From: CAZYIW01 sp964647705
GTDB lineage: Bacteria; Pseudomonadota; Gammaproteobacteria; PS1; Pseudothioglobaceae
Length of the DNA stretch: 36,604 nucleotides
Assembly (NCBI GenBank): GCA_964647705.1
Contig: CAZYIW010000008.1
Span: 1 to 36,604, forward strand
Direction: 5' to 3'
Positions 23,643 through 31,043 of the stretch are shown one piece after another. The stretch's first letter is position 1. Every line of letters begins with the position of its first letter. The notes under the pieces were generated by a model, which searched no databases, was not told the origin of the DNA, and was given only the letters and a program-made list of their open reading frames with translations. The position numbers were made by a program, and so were the translations under genes.

Positions 23643-24599
23643 TTAATTTTTTGCCGTGAAGTCTAATAGTTTTTGGATAGAGCTTTGGGCTTTATCAATA
23701 ACAGATGGGTCGATTAATATCTCATGATCTTTTTGTTGCAGAGCAGCCAGGCATTTCTCTAAGTCGTTCATTGCCATCCATTCACAATGTGCACAAGACT
23801 CACAAGTTGCACCCTCACCCATAGTAGGCGCTTCAATGAGTTTTTTTTCTGGTGCCACTTCATGCATCTTGTGAAAGATTCCATTGTCAGTCGCTACCAC
23901 AAAAGTAGACTCATCTCGGTTTTTCACCGCGTCAATCAGTGCGGTGGTAGAACCAACCACATCAGCCAAATCAACCACATCTTGAGGCGATTCTGGATGA
24001 ACCAAAATAGCAGCATCTGGATATTTACTTTTAAGTTTGGCAATGGCATCGGCTTTAAAACGCTCATGCACAACGCAAGAACCCCCCCAAAGCAGCATAT
24101 CAGCGTCAGTTTGATTTTTTACATAGTTACCCAAATGTTTATCGGGCGCCCAAAGAACTTTTTCACCTTGGTTTTTAAGGTGCTCTACCACCTTAAGCGC
24201 ACTACCAGAAGTAACCACCCAATCGGCTCTGGCTTTGACTTCAGCGGAAGTGTTGGCATAAACCACTACTTTGCGAGTAGGGTGCTGGTCACAAAAACTG
24301 GCAAATGCATCAATTGGGCAATTTTCATCTAATGAACAAGTGGCCTGACTATCAAGCACTAAAACTCTTTTGTTGGGTGATAGGATTTTGGCGGTTTGCC
24401 CCATAAATTTAACCCCAGCAACAACAATGGTCTGGGCATCACAGTTTTGACCAAAGCGTGCCATCTCTAAAGAGTCAGATACGATACCCCCAGTTTCTTC
24501 TGCTAAGGTTTGCAAAGCACCGTCTACATAGTAATGTGCCACTAATACAGCATTTTGTGCCTTTAATTCGGCCTTAATTTGTGCTTCTGTTGATAACAC
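23643..24599 (-). CDS. nadA: Quinolinate synthase A
   Basis: 318 residues. NadA condenses iminoaspartate with dihydroxyacetone phosphate to quinolinate for NAD, with a [4Fe-4S] cluster. Candidate ligands are the cysteines in ATCSLDENC, GGSCVVHERF and EGATCESCAHCEW. Family blocks include VLVAHYYVDGALQTLAEETGG and CDAQTIVVAGVKFMGQTAKIL near the N-terminus. The GTG at 24599 is 13 nt past the aspS stop, with no strong Shine-Dalgarno. At 318 residues it is a little shorter than E. coli NadA (347) at the N-terminus, as in many bacteria. nadB and nadC are not in the window. Confidence 0.95.
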   Translation of the reverse strand: MLSTEAQIKAELKAQNAVLVAHYYVDGALQTLAEETGGIVSDSLEMARFGQNCDAQTIVVAGVKFMGQTAKILSPNKRVLVLDSQATCSLDENCPIDAFASFCDQHPTRKVVVYANTSAEVKARADWVVTSGSALKVVEHLKNQGEKVLWAPDKHLGNYVKNQTDADMLLWGGSCVVHERFKADAIAKLKSKYPDAAILVHPESPQDVVDLADVVGSTTALIDAVKNRDESTFVVATDNGIFHKMHEVAPEKKLIEAPTMGEGATCESCAHCEWMAMNDLEKCLAALQQKDHEILIDPSVIDKAQSSIQKLLDFTAKN

Positions 24600-24612
24600 T
24601 GGTTTAGATGGT

Positions 24613-26367
24613 TTATTCTTTGGCAGGTAATTTCACAGCGACATTAAGCTCACGCAACACCTTTCTTGGAACGCTTGCGGGTGCATCGGTTAATAGACAC
24701 GCAGCTGTTTGAGTTTTAGGAAAAGCAATCACATCACGAATAGATTCACTGCCTGTCATCAGCATCACTAGACGATCTAAGCCAAAAGCCATGCCACCAT
24801 GTGGCGGGCAACCATAGGCCAATGCGTTTAGTAGAAATCCAAATTTATCTTGTGCTTCTTCGTCGCTAATATCCAATATTCTCAGTACCGTTTTTTGCAT
24901 ATCAACTTGATGAATACGAATGGACCCACCACCGACTTCGGAGCCATTAATAACCATGTCATAGGCTCTAGATAAAGCATTTTGAGGATCGTTTTCTAAA
25001 GTCTCTACATCTACACTTGGCGCCGTAAACGGATGATGAATAGCACTCAAAGAACCGTCTTCTTCCACATCAAACATTGGAAAATCAACCACCCAAATTG
25101 GCGCCCATTTACAGGAGTATAAATCTAGGTCTTGGGCTAATTTTTCACGCAGATTGCCTAGTGCTTCGTTAACGACTTTGATTTTGTCTGCACCAAAGAA
25201 GATTAAATCTCCGGTTTGCGCATCGGTTTTTTCGATAATTTGTTGAGTGATTTCATCGCCTAAAAATTTGAGAATAGGGGAGGCAGGACCATCTTCATTT
25301 AACTTAATATAAGCTAAACCTTTGGCGCCATAAATACTCACGTACTTGGTGTAATTGTCGATATTCTTTCGACTTAGTGATGCACCACCTGGAACTTTAA
25401 GTGCCGCTACACGTGATTTTTTATCATTAGCTGGGCCAGAAAAAACCTTAAAATCCACATCTTTCATCAACTCGTTCATATCCACCATCTCAAGTGGTAT
25501 ACGCATGTCAGGGCGATCTACCCCGTATTTATCCATGGCTTCTTGATAGGTAATGCTTGGGAATTTTTTGGGTAGATCAACATCAATGACCGATTTGAAT
25601 AACCCGCGTGTCATCTGTTCCATCATGGCCATAATCTGATCTTCATCCATGAAAGAAGTTTCCACATCTAATTGTGTAAATTCAGGCTGACGATCTGCGC
25701 GAAGATCCTCGTCTCTGAAACATTTAACAATTTGATAATAACGCTCCATCCCTGACATCATCAACAATTGTTTAAACAATTGTGGCGATTGTGGCAGGGC
25801 GAAAAAATCACCCGGATGTGTGCGAGAGGGCACTAAATAATCTCTGGCACCTTCAGGCGTGGCTTTGGTTAAAAACGGCGTTTCAATATCAAGAAAATCG
25901 TTTTTATCCATAAATTCACGCATGTAGTGTGTAACTTGAGATCTTAGGCGCAGACGTTTTTGCATTTGATCACGACGAAGATCCAAATAACGATATTTCA
26001 AGCGCACCTCTTCAGAAGTATCAGTGGCATCAATTTGAAATGGGATTGGCTTAGAAGCGTTAAGAATCTCGATTTCATCGGCCACAACTTCGATCTCACC
26101 TGAGGCCAATTTTGGGTTGATTAGCGAATCGTCTCTGGCAATTACCTGCCCAGTAATCTTAAGCACATATTCAGAACGAACACGTTCAGCAATTTTAAAA
26201 GTCTGTTCGTGTTCAGGGTTAATAACCACCTGCGCAATGCCTTTTTTATCGCGCATATCTAAAAAAATTACCCCACCATGATCACGTCTGCGATTGACCC
26301 ATCCACACAATACAACGGTTTGGTCAATACACTTTTTATTCAATTCACCACAAAAATGTGTCCTCAT
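24613..26367 (-). CDS. aspS: Aspartyl-tRNA synthetase
   Basis: 584-residue class II synthetase. It has an N-terminal OB-fold anticodon domain (VVLCGWVNRRRDHGGVIFLDMRD), motif 2 (FRDEDLRADRQPEFTQLD), the bacterial-type GAD insertion (about 290-420) and motif 3 (GMAFGLDRLVMLM). It charges tRNA-Asp. Whether it also charges tRNA-Asn cannot be decided here; the asparagine-synthetase-like gene at 2384 bears on that question. AGGTAGGAG precedes the ATG. The gene follows DUF502 by 28 bp and leads into nadA. Confidence 0.97.
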   Translation of the reverse strand: MRTHFCGELNKKCIDQTVVLCGWVNRRRDHGGVIFLDMRDKKGIAQVVINPEHEQTFKIAERVRSEYVLKITGQVIARDDSLINPKLASGEIEVVADEIEILNASKPIPFQIDATDTSEEVRLKYRYLDLRRDQMQKRLRLRSQVTHYMREFMDKNDFLDIETPFLTKATPEGARDYLVPSRTHPGDFFALPQSPQLFKQLLMMSGMERYYQIVKCFRDEDLRADRQPEFTQLDVETSFMDEDQIMAMMEQMTRGLFKSVIDVDLPKKFPSITYQEAMDKYGVDRPDMRIPLEMVDMNELMKDVDFKVFSGPANDKKSRVAALKVPGGASLSRKNIDNYTKYVSIYGAKGLAYIKLNEDGPASPILKFLGDEITQQIIEKTDAQTGDLIFFGADKIKVVNEALGNLREKLAQDLDLYSCKWAPIWVVDFPMFDVEEDGSLSAIHHPFTAPSVDVETLENDPQNALSRAYDMVINGSEVGGGSIRIHQVDMQKTVLRILDISDEEAQDKFGFLLNALAYGCPPHGGMAFGLDRLVMLMTGSESIRDVIAFPKTQTAACLLTDAPASVPRKVLRELNVAVKLPAKE

Positions 26368-26395
26368 TTTCTCCTACCTTAATAATAAAATTTTT

Positions 26396-26992
26396 CTACT
26401 CTGGTGCAACAACACCAGTAGAAATAATCAGTTTAAATGCCTCATCGACGCTCATGTCTAGCTCAATCACATCTTTTTTTGGCAGCATGATAAAAAACCC
26501 AGAAGTCGGGTTAGGGGTGGTTGGCACATAAATATTAATAATTTCTTCGCCAATTTTTTCTTCTACTTCACCTTGATAATTGCCGGTTTGAAAGGCAATA
26601 GTCCACATGCCTTTACGCGGGTATTCTACCAGAAGTGCTTTTTTAAAACTCTCATTAGAGTTACTCAGAACAGTTGAAGATATTTTTTTTAATGCATTGT
26701 AAATGCCACGAAAACCAGGAATTTTATCGATTAACTTTTCCCAAATATCGAATAACTTTCTACCAATAAAATTAGAGACAATTATCCCGGTAATTAAAAT
26801 GATAAGAATGACCCAAAAAATACCCGATCCAGGGATAGGGCCATCAACATCAAACAAATAATATTCAGGCAGATATTCTGGCGGAACAATACTGTTAATC
26901 AGCTCTAAAAAAAACCGAATAAGAACAATACTCAGACCTAAGGGAATCCAGAACAACAAGCCTGAGATAAAAATGTTTCTTAAGCGCTTCAT
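26396..26992 (-). CDS. DUF502 inner-membrane protein
   Basis: 198 residues with two transmembrane segments (about 8-30 and 58-80). The conserved DUF502 features are RNIFISGLLFWIPLGLS, then PGSGIFWVILIILITGIIVSNFIGRKLF, then IPGFRGIYNALKKISSTVL, and a soluble C-terminal domain with VPTTPNPTSGFFIMLPKKDV. The function is unknown. Location immediately before aspS is common in gammaproteobacteria. It is probably the first gene of a DUF502-aspS-nadA transcript starting in the 62-bp gap after map. Confidence 0.85.
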   Translation of the reverse strand: MKRLRNIFISGLLFWIPLGLSIVLIRFFLELINSIVPPEYLPEYYLFDVDGPIPGSGIFWVILIILITGIIVSNFIGRKLFDIWEKLIDKIPGFRGIYNALKKISSTVLSNSNESFKKALLVEYPRKGMWTIAFQTGNYQGEVEEKIGEEIINIYVPTTPNPTSGFFIMLPKKDVIELDMSVDEAFKLIISTGVVAPE

Positions 26993-27017
26993 GAGTTATT
27001 GATAAATAGAAAACGAT

Positions 27018-27026
27018 ATTTTATCA
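27018..27026 (-). promoter_or_regulatory. Candidate extended -10 promoter for DUF502-aspS-nadA
   Basis: On the minus strand TGATAAAAT (27026 to 27018) is an extended -10 element (TGn plus TAAAAT) about 25 nt before the DUF502 start codon. No good -35 is seen, which an extended -10 may not need. Confidence 0.4.
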
Positions 27027-27054
27027 TACCCACTTTTGTATATAGCTGATGCTA

Positions 27055-27831
27055 TTAGTGGTTTTCTTCTTCTCTAAGAGTTAAGATTTCATGACCCTCA
27101 TCGGTTACCAAAATGGTGTGCTCCCATTGTGCAGATAGGGATTTGTCTTTAGTGGTGACTGTCCAGCCATCAATTTTAGAAGTGCGAACTTCATAACCGC
27201 CTAAGTTGATCATGGGTTCAATGGTAAAGGTCATACCTGCTTCAAGAACGGGGCTTTGCGCCACTTTGCCATCATCATAGTGAAGCACTTGTGGTGCTGC
27301 ATGGAACTGTTCACCAATACCATGACCGCAATAATCACGAACCACAGAGCAGTTATTTTGCTTAGCGTGTGCTTCAATAGCGCGACCGATCTGACCCAAC
27401 TGAACCCCAGGTTTGACTTGTGCAATACCAATATTCATGCATTCTTGAGCAACACGACAAATTCTTTGGGCTTTAACACTGGCTTTGCCAATGATAAACA
27501 TTTTTGAGGTATCCCCATGATAACCGTCTTTAATGACAGTGATGTCAATGTTAACAATATCTCCTTTTTTGAGTGTTTTATCCCCAGGAATACCATGACA
27601 GACGACATTATTAATACTGGTACAAATAGACTTAGGGAAACCGTGATAATTAAGTGGTGCAGGGATAGCATCAAGTTCATTAACGATATAATCGTGGCAT
27701 ATTTTGTCAAGCTTATCGGTACTGATGCCAGCTTTGACGTGAGGTGTAATCATCTCTAACACACTGGCGGCGAGACGCCCAGCAGTGCGCATTTTTTCAA
27801 TCTGCTGAGCCGATTTAATATCGATAGACAC
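27055..27831 (-). CDS. map: Methionine aminopeptidase type I
   Basis: 258 residues (E. coli 264). Map removes the initiator methionine from nascent proteins. The metal-binding residues sit in the pita-bread motifs: IDITVIKDGYHGDTSKMF (two Asp), YCGHGIGEQFH (His), FTIEPMINLGG (Glu) and SAQWEHTILVT (Glu). The N-terminal IEKMRTAGRLAASVLEM is typical. The GTG start overlaps the last base of the htpX stop (TAGTG). Map is normally beside rpsB, so coupling to htpX is unusual and suggests joint control with a protein-quality gene. Confidence 0.96.
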   Translation of the reverse strand: MSIDIKSAQQIEKMRTAGRLAASVLEMITPHVKAGISTDKLDKICHDYIVNELDAIPAPLNYHGFPKSICTSINNVVCHGIPGDKTLKKGDIVNIDITVIKDGYHGDTSKMFIIGKASVKAQRICRVAQECMNIGIAQVKPGVQLGQIGRAIEAHAKQNNCSVVRDYCGHGIGEQFHAAPQVLHYDDGKVAQSPVLEAGMTFTIEPMINLGGYEVRTSKIDGWTVTTKDKSLSAQWEHTILVTDEGHEILTLREEENH

Positions 27832-28724
27832 TAAGCTCTACCCAATTGTTGTTGGCGTTGTTCTAGTGCTTCGATTCTCGATTCTATAGACGGGTGTGAA
27901 GAAAATAGTGCCATAATGCCACCTTTATCATTGATACCAAATGCAGCCATTTGTTCAGGTAGGGCGTTAGGTTCTACTTGTCCTAAACGCCTAAGCGCAC
28001 CAATCATATTACCATGTCCGGCTAAATCAGCACCACCAGTATCCGCCACAAATTCACGTTTTCTAGAAAAATACATCACAATCGTAGAAGCCAGAACTGA
28101 AAGAATAATTTCGGCAAAAATTGTGGTAACGAAGTAGCCAATACCATAACCGCGTTCGTTTTTAAGAATAACACGATCCACCACATGACCTATCACTCGA
28201 GAGAAGAAAATCACGAATGTGTTAATCACACCTTGAATCAGCGTTAATGTCACCATATCACCATTGGCCACATGACTCATTTCATGGCCGATTACTGCCT
28301 CAATTTCACCTTGTGTCATGTTATCCAATAAACCTTGAGAAACTGCAACTAAAGCATTATTTTTATTCGCACCTGTGGCAAATGCATTCATTGCAGGGGA
28401 TGGGAATATGGCCACTTCAGGCATTTTTATACCCACGATTTTGGCTTGCTTTTCAACAGTATCAACAATCCATTTTTCCATATTGGTGGTAGGATTTTCA
28501 ATCAGCTGAGCACCGGTTGCTCGTTTGGCCATCCATTTAGAGATTGCCAAGGAAATAAAAGCACCACCGAAGCCAAATACTGCAGCAAAGACAAGCAGTG
28601 CATTGACGTCAAGATCTGAACCATTCTCTTTAAGCAGAGTGTCAACGCCTAAGATTCTAAGCGTAATACTCAACAAAACTATAATCGCAATATTGGTTGC
28701 TAAAAATAAAAAGACCCTTTTCAT
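27831..28724 (-). CDS. htpX: Membrane metalloprotease HtpX
   Basis: 297 residues. HtpX is an inner-membrane zinc protease that degrades misfolded membrane proteins alongside FtsH. Two N-terminal transmembrane segments (about 4-25 and 42-62) precede the zinc motif HEMSH (147-151, in VIGHEMSHVANGD). Two further hydrophobic segments follow (about 160-180 and 198-218), then the third-ligand region EFVADTGGADLAG. The sequence upstream matches a heat-shock promoter (separate entry). The map gene overlaps the stop by 1 base. Confidence 0.96.
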   Translation of the reverse strand: MKRVFLFLATNIAIIVLLSITLRILGVDTLLKENGSDLDVNALLVFAAVFGFGGAFISLAISKWMAKRATGAQLIENPTTNMEKWIVDTVEKQAKIVGIKMPEVAIFPSPAMNAFATGANKNNALVAVSQGLLDNMTQGEIEAVIGHEMSHVANGDMVTLTLIQGVINTFVIFFSRVIGHVVDRVILKNERGYGIGYFVTTIFAEIILSVLASTIVMYFSRKREFVADTGGADLAGHGNMIGALRRLGQVEPNALPEQMAAFGINDKGGIMALFSSHPSIESRIEALEQRQQQLGRA

Positions 28725-28751
28725 AATTTTTCCAACTGTTAAAAGATATAA

Positions 28752-28784
28752 AAATAGATAGGGGTATTATCTTATAGATTCAAG
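28752..28784 (-). promoter_or_regulatory. Sigma-32-like heat-shock promoter of htpX
   Basis: Reading the minus strand, CTTGAAT (28784 to 28778) is followed by 13 bp and then CCCCTATCT (from 28764). The sigma-32 consensus is CTTGAA with CCCCAT at 13-14 bp spacing. The distance from TTGAA to CCCC here is 14, as I recall for the E. coli dnaK promoter. A sigma-70 reading, TTGAAT-17-TATCTA, overlaps it. It lies about 30 bp before the htpX start codon. Confidence 0.65.
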
Positions 28785-28816
28785 TGCTAAAGTTTCATTT
28801 TAGGTAGAATAAGAGT

Positions 28817-29041
28817 ATGGTTTTTAAATATTTATTAATACTGTCGATGTTATTTTTTTCAGCATGCAGTGAACAAGACACACCGAAGCAGGCTGTTACC
28901 AAAGCCCAGGTGCCTGAAAAAGTCTCAGTTGATCAAGAAAAAGAAAGTGCACCGATTTGTGCAAATCTATCAGTAACAGAATGTCTAACAATCATCATCC
29001 CAGCGATTTGGGATCGCGAAGTTGAAAAGGATTGCAATTAG
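28817..29041 (+). CDS. Small putative lipoprotein, unknown function
   Basis: 74 residues with a lipoprotein signal: MVFKYLLILSMLFF then the lipobox FSAC with Cys17 as the acylated residue. Ser at +2 favours outer-membrane sorting. The mature part (about 58 residues) is a charged Lys/Glu/Gln segment followed by a short region with three cysteines (ICANLSVTECLTI, KDCN). I do not recognise the family. It is divergent from htpX and its stop overlaps the convergent RluA-type gene by 4 bases. It could be an envelope-stress or assembly accessory, but nothing shows this. Confidence 0.65.
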   Translation: MVFKYLLILSMLFFSACSEQDTPKQAVTKAQVPEKVSVDQEKESAPICANLSVTECLTIIIPAIWDREVEKDCN

Positions 29042-29856
29042 AGCTTTATTCTTTTTTCATCTTTGATTTCAACATCTATGAGTTGTTTGGTTATTGGACA
29101 TACAAATTCCAAACGAATGGCTTGAAGTGCCAAATCTTGTGTGTTAAGACCTGCATCTCCATACAAGCGATCACCCAATATTGGATAACCAGCAGAACTT
29201 AGGTGTTTTCTGATTTGGTGTTTTCTACCGGTTTCAATCTCAACGCTGAGTAATGATTGTTGGTTTTTTTCATCAATCAAGCTGAAATGACTAATGGCAG
29301 TTTTACCATCGATAAGTTGATGCACACTATTGCGTTTAGGGTGCTTACCACTTACAATCGCCAAATAGGTTTTTTTAATCACTCTATCGGCAAATAATTC
29401 CGATAGTTGTCGGGCCATTTTTTTATTGTGCGCAAACATCATCAAGCCACTGGTTGCACGATCAAGACGATGCACTAGAAATACCGGTCGGTTTAGAGAT
29501 TTCTCCACCAATCTTGTCATGGCGCAGTGATCTCCCCACTTGCTGCCTTGAGAAAACACACCACCGGGTTTGAACCAAATACTATAACTGTCCTTATCCA
29601 TTAATAATTCTGCAGACTTGGGAATAGAAGACAGTATTGTCTCATTGTAATATAGGTGGATTATGTCTCCTGTATTTGGAATTTTTTTGGCTCTTCTAAC
29701 TCGCTTGGTTTTTTTACCGTGCTGGTGCCATACACAACCCTTTTCCATGGCAGATTTGATGGCCTGTTTAGACAACTCAGTTTCACTGTGAATCAAATCA
29801 ACCACGGTAGAATTTGTGGATTGAACAGGTATTTTTATCTCAATACTATTAGGCAT
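29038..29856 (-). CDS. RluA-family pseudouridine synthase
   Basis: 272 residues. The catalytic motif is VHRLDRATSGLMMFA (the Asp of HRLDxxTSG is the nucleophile, about residue 131). Other family blocks are YLAIVSGKHP, the EIETGRKHQIRKHLSSAGYPILGDRLYGD motif and the C-terminal LALQAIRLEFVCPIT. The N-terminus (about 1-75) looks like an S4-type RNA-binding region (IHSETELSKQAIKSAMEKGCVWH). The exact RNA target among RluA, RluC, RluD and TruC relatives cannot be told from sequence by eye. It converges with the small lipoprotein gene. Confidence 0.88.
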   Translation of the reverse strand: MPNSIEIKIPVQSTNSTVVDLIHSETELSKQAIKSAMEKGCVWHQHGKKTKRVRRAKKIPNTGDIIHLYYNETILSSIPKSAELLMDKDSYSIWFKPGGVFSQGSKWGDHCAMTRLVEKSLNRPVFLVHRLDRATSGLMMFAHNKKMARQLSELFADRVIKKTYLAIVSGKHPKRNSVHQLIDGKTAISHFSLIDEKNQQSLLSVEIETGRKHQIRKHLSSAGYPILGDRLYGDAGLNTQDLALQAIRLEFVCPITKQLIDVEIKDEKRIKL

Positions 29857-29952
29857 AACTGTATTTTACCCTTATGTATAACAGGTCAATAAAAATGACT
29901 GTTGGTTAAACAACCCATTAAAATAATATGATATTTAATTAGTGAGAGAGTA

Positions 29953-30177
29953 ATGTATACAAAAGGCGAACCTCATGCTGTAGAGATCTCTGCAGGCGAT
30001 ACCCAATATATTTGCCAATGTGGCAAAACTTCAACCCCACCATTTTGCGATGGATCACACGCAGGCAGTGAATTTGAGCCATTGGCATACACAGCCAATT
30101 CTGATGAAACTGTTTATATTTGTGGTTGCGGGAAAACGGCCAACAAACCATTTTGCGATGGATCACACAACGACTAA
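29953..30177 (+). CDS. Double CDGSH iron-sulfur protein
   Basis: 74 residues made almost only of two CDGSH zinc-finger-type [2Fe-2S] motifs. The ligands are Cys21, Cys23, Cys32, His36 and Cys57, Cys59, Cys68, His72 (3Cys:1His each), in CQCGKTSTPPFCDGSH and CGCGKTANKPFCDGSH. Bacterial tandem-CDGSH proteins of this size fold as a monomer with two clusters and are thought to carry redox or cluster-transfer functions. Their partners are generally unknown. GAGAGAG precedes the ATG. A weak promoter, TTGGTT (29902) and TAATAT (29924), lies in the 96-bp divergent gap. Confidence 0.9.
   Translation: MYTKGEPHAVEISAGDTQYICQCGKTSTPPFCDGSHAGSEFEPLAYTANSDETVYICGCGKTANKPFCDGSHND
30039..30060 (+). repeat. 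22-nt direct repeat encoding the CDGSH motif, copy A
   Basis: The 22 bases that encode the PFCDGSH segment are identical at 30039-30060 and 30147-30168, a spacing of 108 nt. The shared silent positions point to an internal domain duplication with little divergence, or correction between the halves. Confidence 0.85.
30147..30168 (+). repeat. 22-nt direct repeat encoding the CDGSH motif, copy B
   Basis: Second copy of the block at 30039-30060, in the second CDGSH motif of the same gene. Confidence 0.85.
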
Positions 30178-30199
30178 ACCGATATCTTGCAAGAATGGG

Positions 30200-30643
30200 C
30201 TAGTCAGTAGCATTTTTGTTTAATACAAATTCAGGAATCTCAACCTTAAACTGAGAGCCATTGGTATCCATCATGCCGTAATTACCTTTAATAAACCCTT
30301 TTTCGGTTTGTATCATCGCACCTGATGTATATTGAAATGTCTCACCTGGCGCGATATAAGGCAACATACCTAAAACACCAATACCATCAATACTACTTTC
30401 AGTGCCTAAGTTATCTTTTATTTGCCAATGACGTGACCTGAGTTGCACGCCATTTTCCCCATGATTGGTTATATAAACAGTGTAGGCAAATACGTATTTA
30501 TTAACCTTGGTGTCGGATTGAGATGGCAGATAAATACTCTTTACTTGAATATTTATATTGGACTGTGTAGCAGAATCACCATGAACGATGTGTCCGTAAG
30601 CAACAAAAACAATTACAAGAAGAAACAATTTGAGACTTTTCAT
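30200..30643 (-). CDS. ApaG-domain protein with a signal peptide
   Basis: 147 residues from the ATG at 30643. Residues 1-22 form a signal peptide (KSLK, hydrophobic 6-16, VHG before Asp23). An ApaG domain follows (about 27-147): immunoglobulin-like strands YVFAYTVYITNHGENGVQLRSRHWQI, then the hallmark GIGVLGMLPYIAPGETFQYTSG and KGFIKGNYGMMD. ApaG proteins (about 125 aa) are normally cytosolic and lack a leader, so export is unusual. Their function is unclear. A longer start at 30688 adds 15 residues that spoil the leader. It is not next to rsmA or apaH, its usual partners, and converges with the CDGSH gene. Confidence 0.82.
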   Translation of the reverse strand: MKSLKLFLLVIVFVAYGHIVHGDSATQSNINIQVKSIYLPSQSDTKVNKYVFAYTVYITNHGENGVQLRSRHWQIKDNLGTESSIDGIGVLGMLPYIAPGETFQYTSGAMIQTEKGFIKGNYGMMDTNGSQFKVEIPEFVLNKNATD

Positions 30644-30911
30644 CGGAATAATTCTATCACCAAATGTTTCTTGATTTATTAAATTCATCAGAAGATAAAC
30701 ATCACAGATGATTTTCTAGCAGTATCAATATTGATGGAAAATTTTAAAATTTTTTCATATTATGAAATTTATATTGATGCATATCTTCGGGTTTGATAGC
30801 TTTCATTTGAATTTTATACACTTATATTTAAGGGCTTATAAAGCCTACTATTATTATGAATTCAGCCTTCCTAATGTTTATTTGACAGAGTGAGTTCTAA
30901 TGTATTTTTTA

Positions 30912-30958
30912 GTTCATATTATTATTCACTTATATATTACAAGGTTTTATATATGAAC
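30912..30958 (+). repeat. 8-bp inverted repeat spanning the -35 region of the ABC importer operon
   Basis: GTTCATAT (30912-30919) and ATATGAAC (30951-30958) are perfect inverted copies, 31 bp apart, bracketing the -35 element. They could be two half-sites for a dimeric regulator. AT-rich context makes chance occurrence possible. Confidence 0.35.
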
Positions 30959-30965
30959 ATATAAT
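30937..30965 (+). promoter_or_regulatory. Promoter of the ABC importer operon
   Basis: TTACAA (30937-30942), 17-bp spacer, consensus TATAAT (30960-30965). Transcription would begin near 30972, about 70 nt before the binding-protein start codon. A second candidate, TTGATA (30793-30798) and TATACA (30815-30820), lies further up in the same 400-bp gap. The rest of the gap (30644-30910) is AT-rich with no gene I can support. Confidence 0.6.
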
Positions 30966-30974
30966 TTGATATCG

Positions 30975-30994
30975 TCCTAGAAAGCTTTCTAGGA
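30975..30994 (+). promoter_or_regulatory. 20-bp perfect palindrome at the predicted transcription start
   Basis: TCCTAGAAAGCTTTCTAGGA is fully self-complementary. It starts about 3 nt after the predicted +1. It may be a repressor operator or a 5' protective hairpin in the mRNA. An A/T run with seven consecutive T residues follows (31001-31007), so a weak attenuator is also possible. Confidence 0.6.
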
Positions 30995-31043
30995 AAATTC
31001 TTTTTTTAAATGTTCCAAACTATGGACACAAGGGGATAAATAA

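Noticed and set aside
23787..24332. 181-codon plus-strand reading frame inside nadA
   Set aside because: Antisense to nadA, whose cluster motifs are intact; composition (His, Arg and Ser rich) is that of a reverse-strand shadow.
30039..30168. The 22-nt repeats as a CRISPR or mobile-element repeat
   Set aside because: Only two copies exist and both encode the CDGSH motif in the same frame of one small protein.
30644..30688. Longer start for the exported ApaG-domain protein
   Set aside because: The extra 15 residues are polar and acidic and would displace the signal peptide; the internal ATG gives a standard leader.
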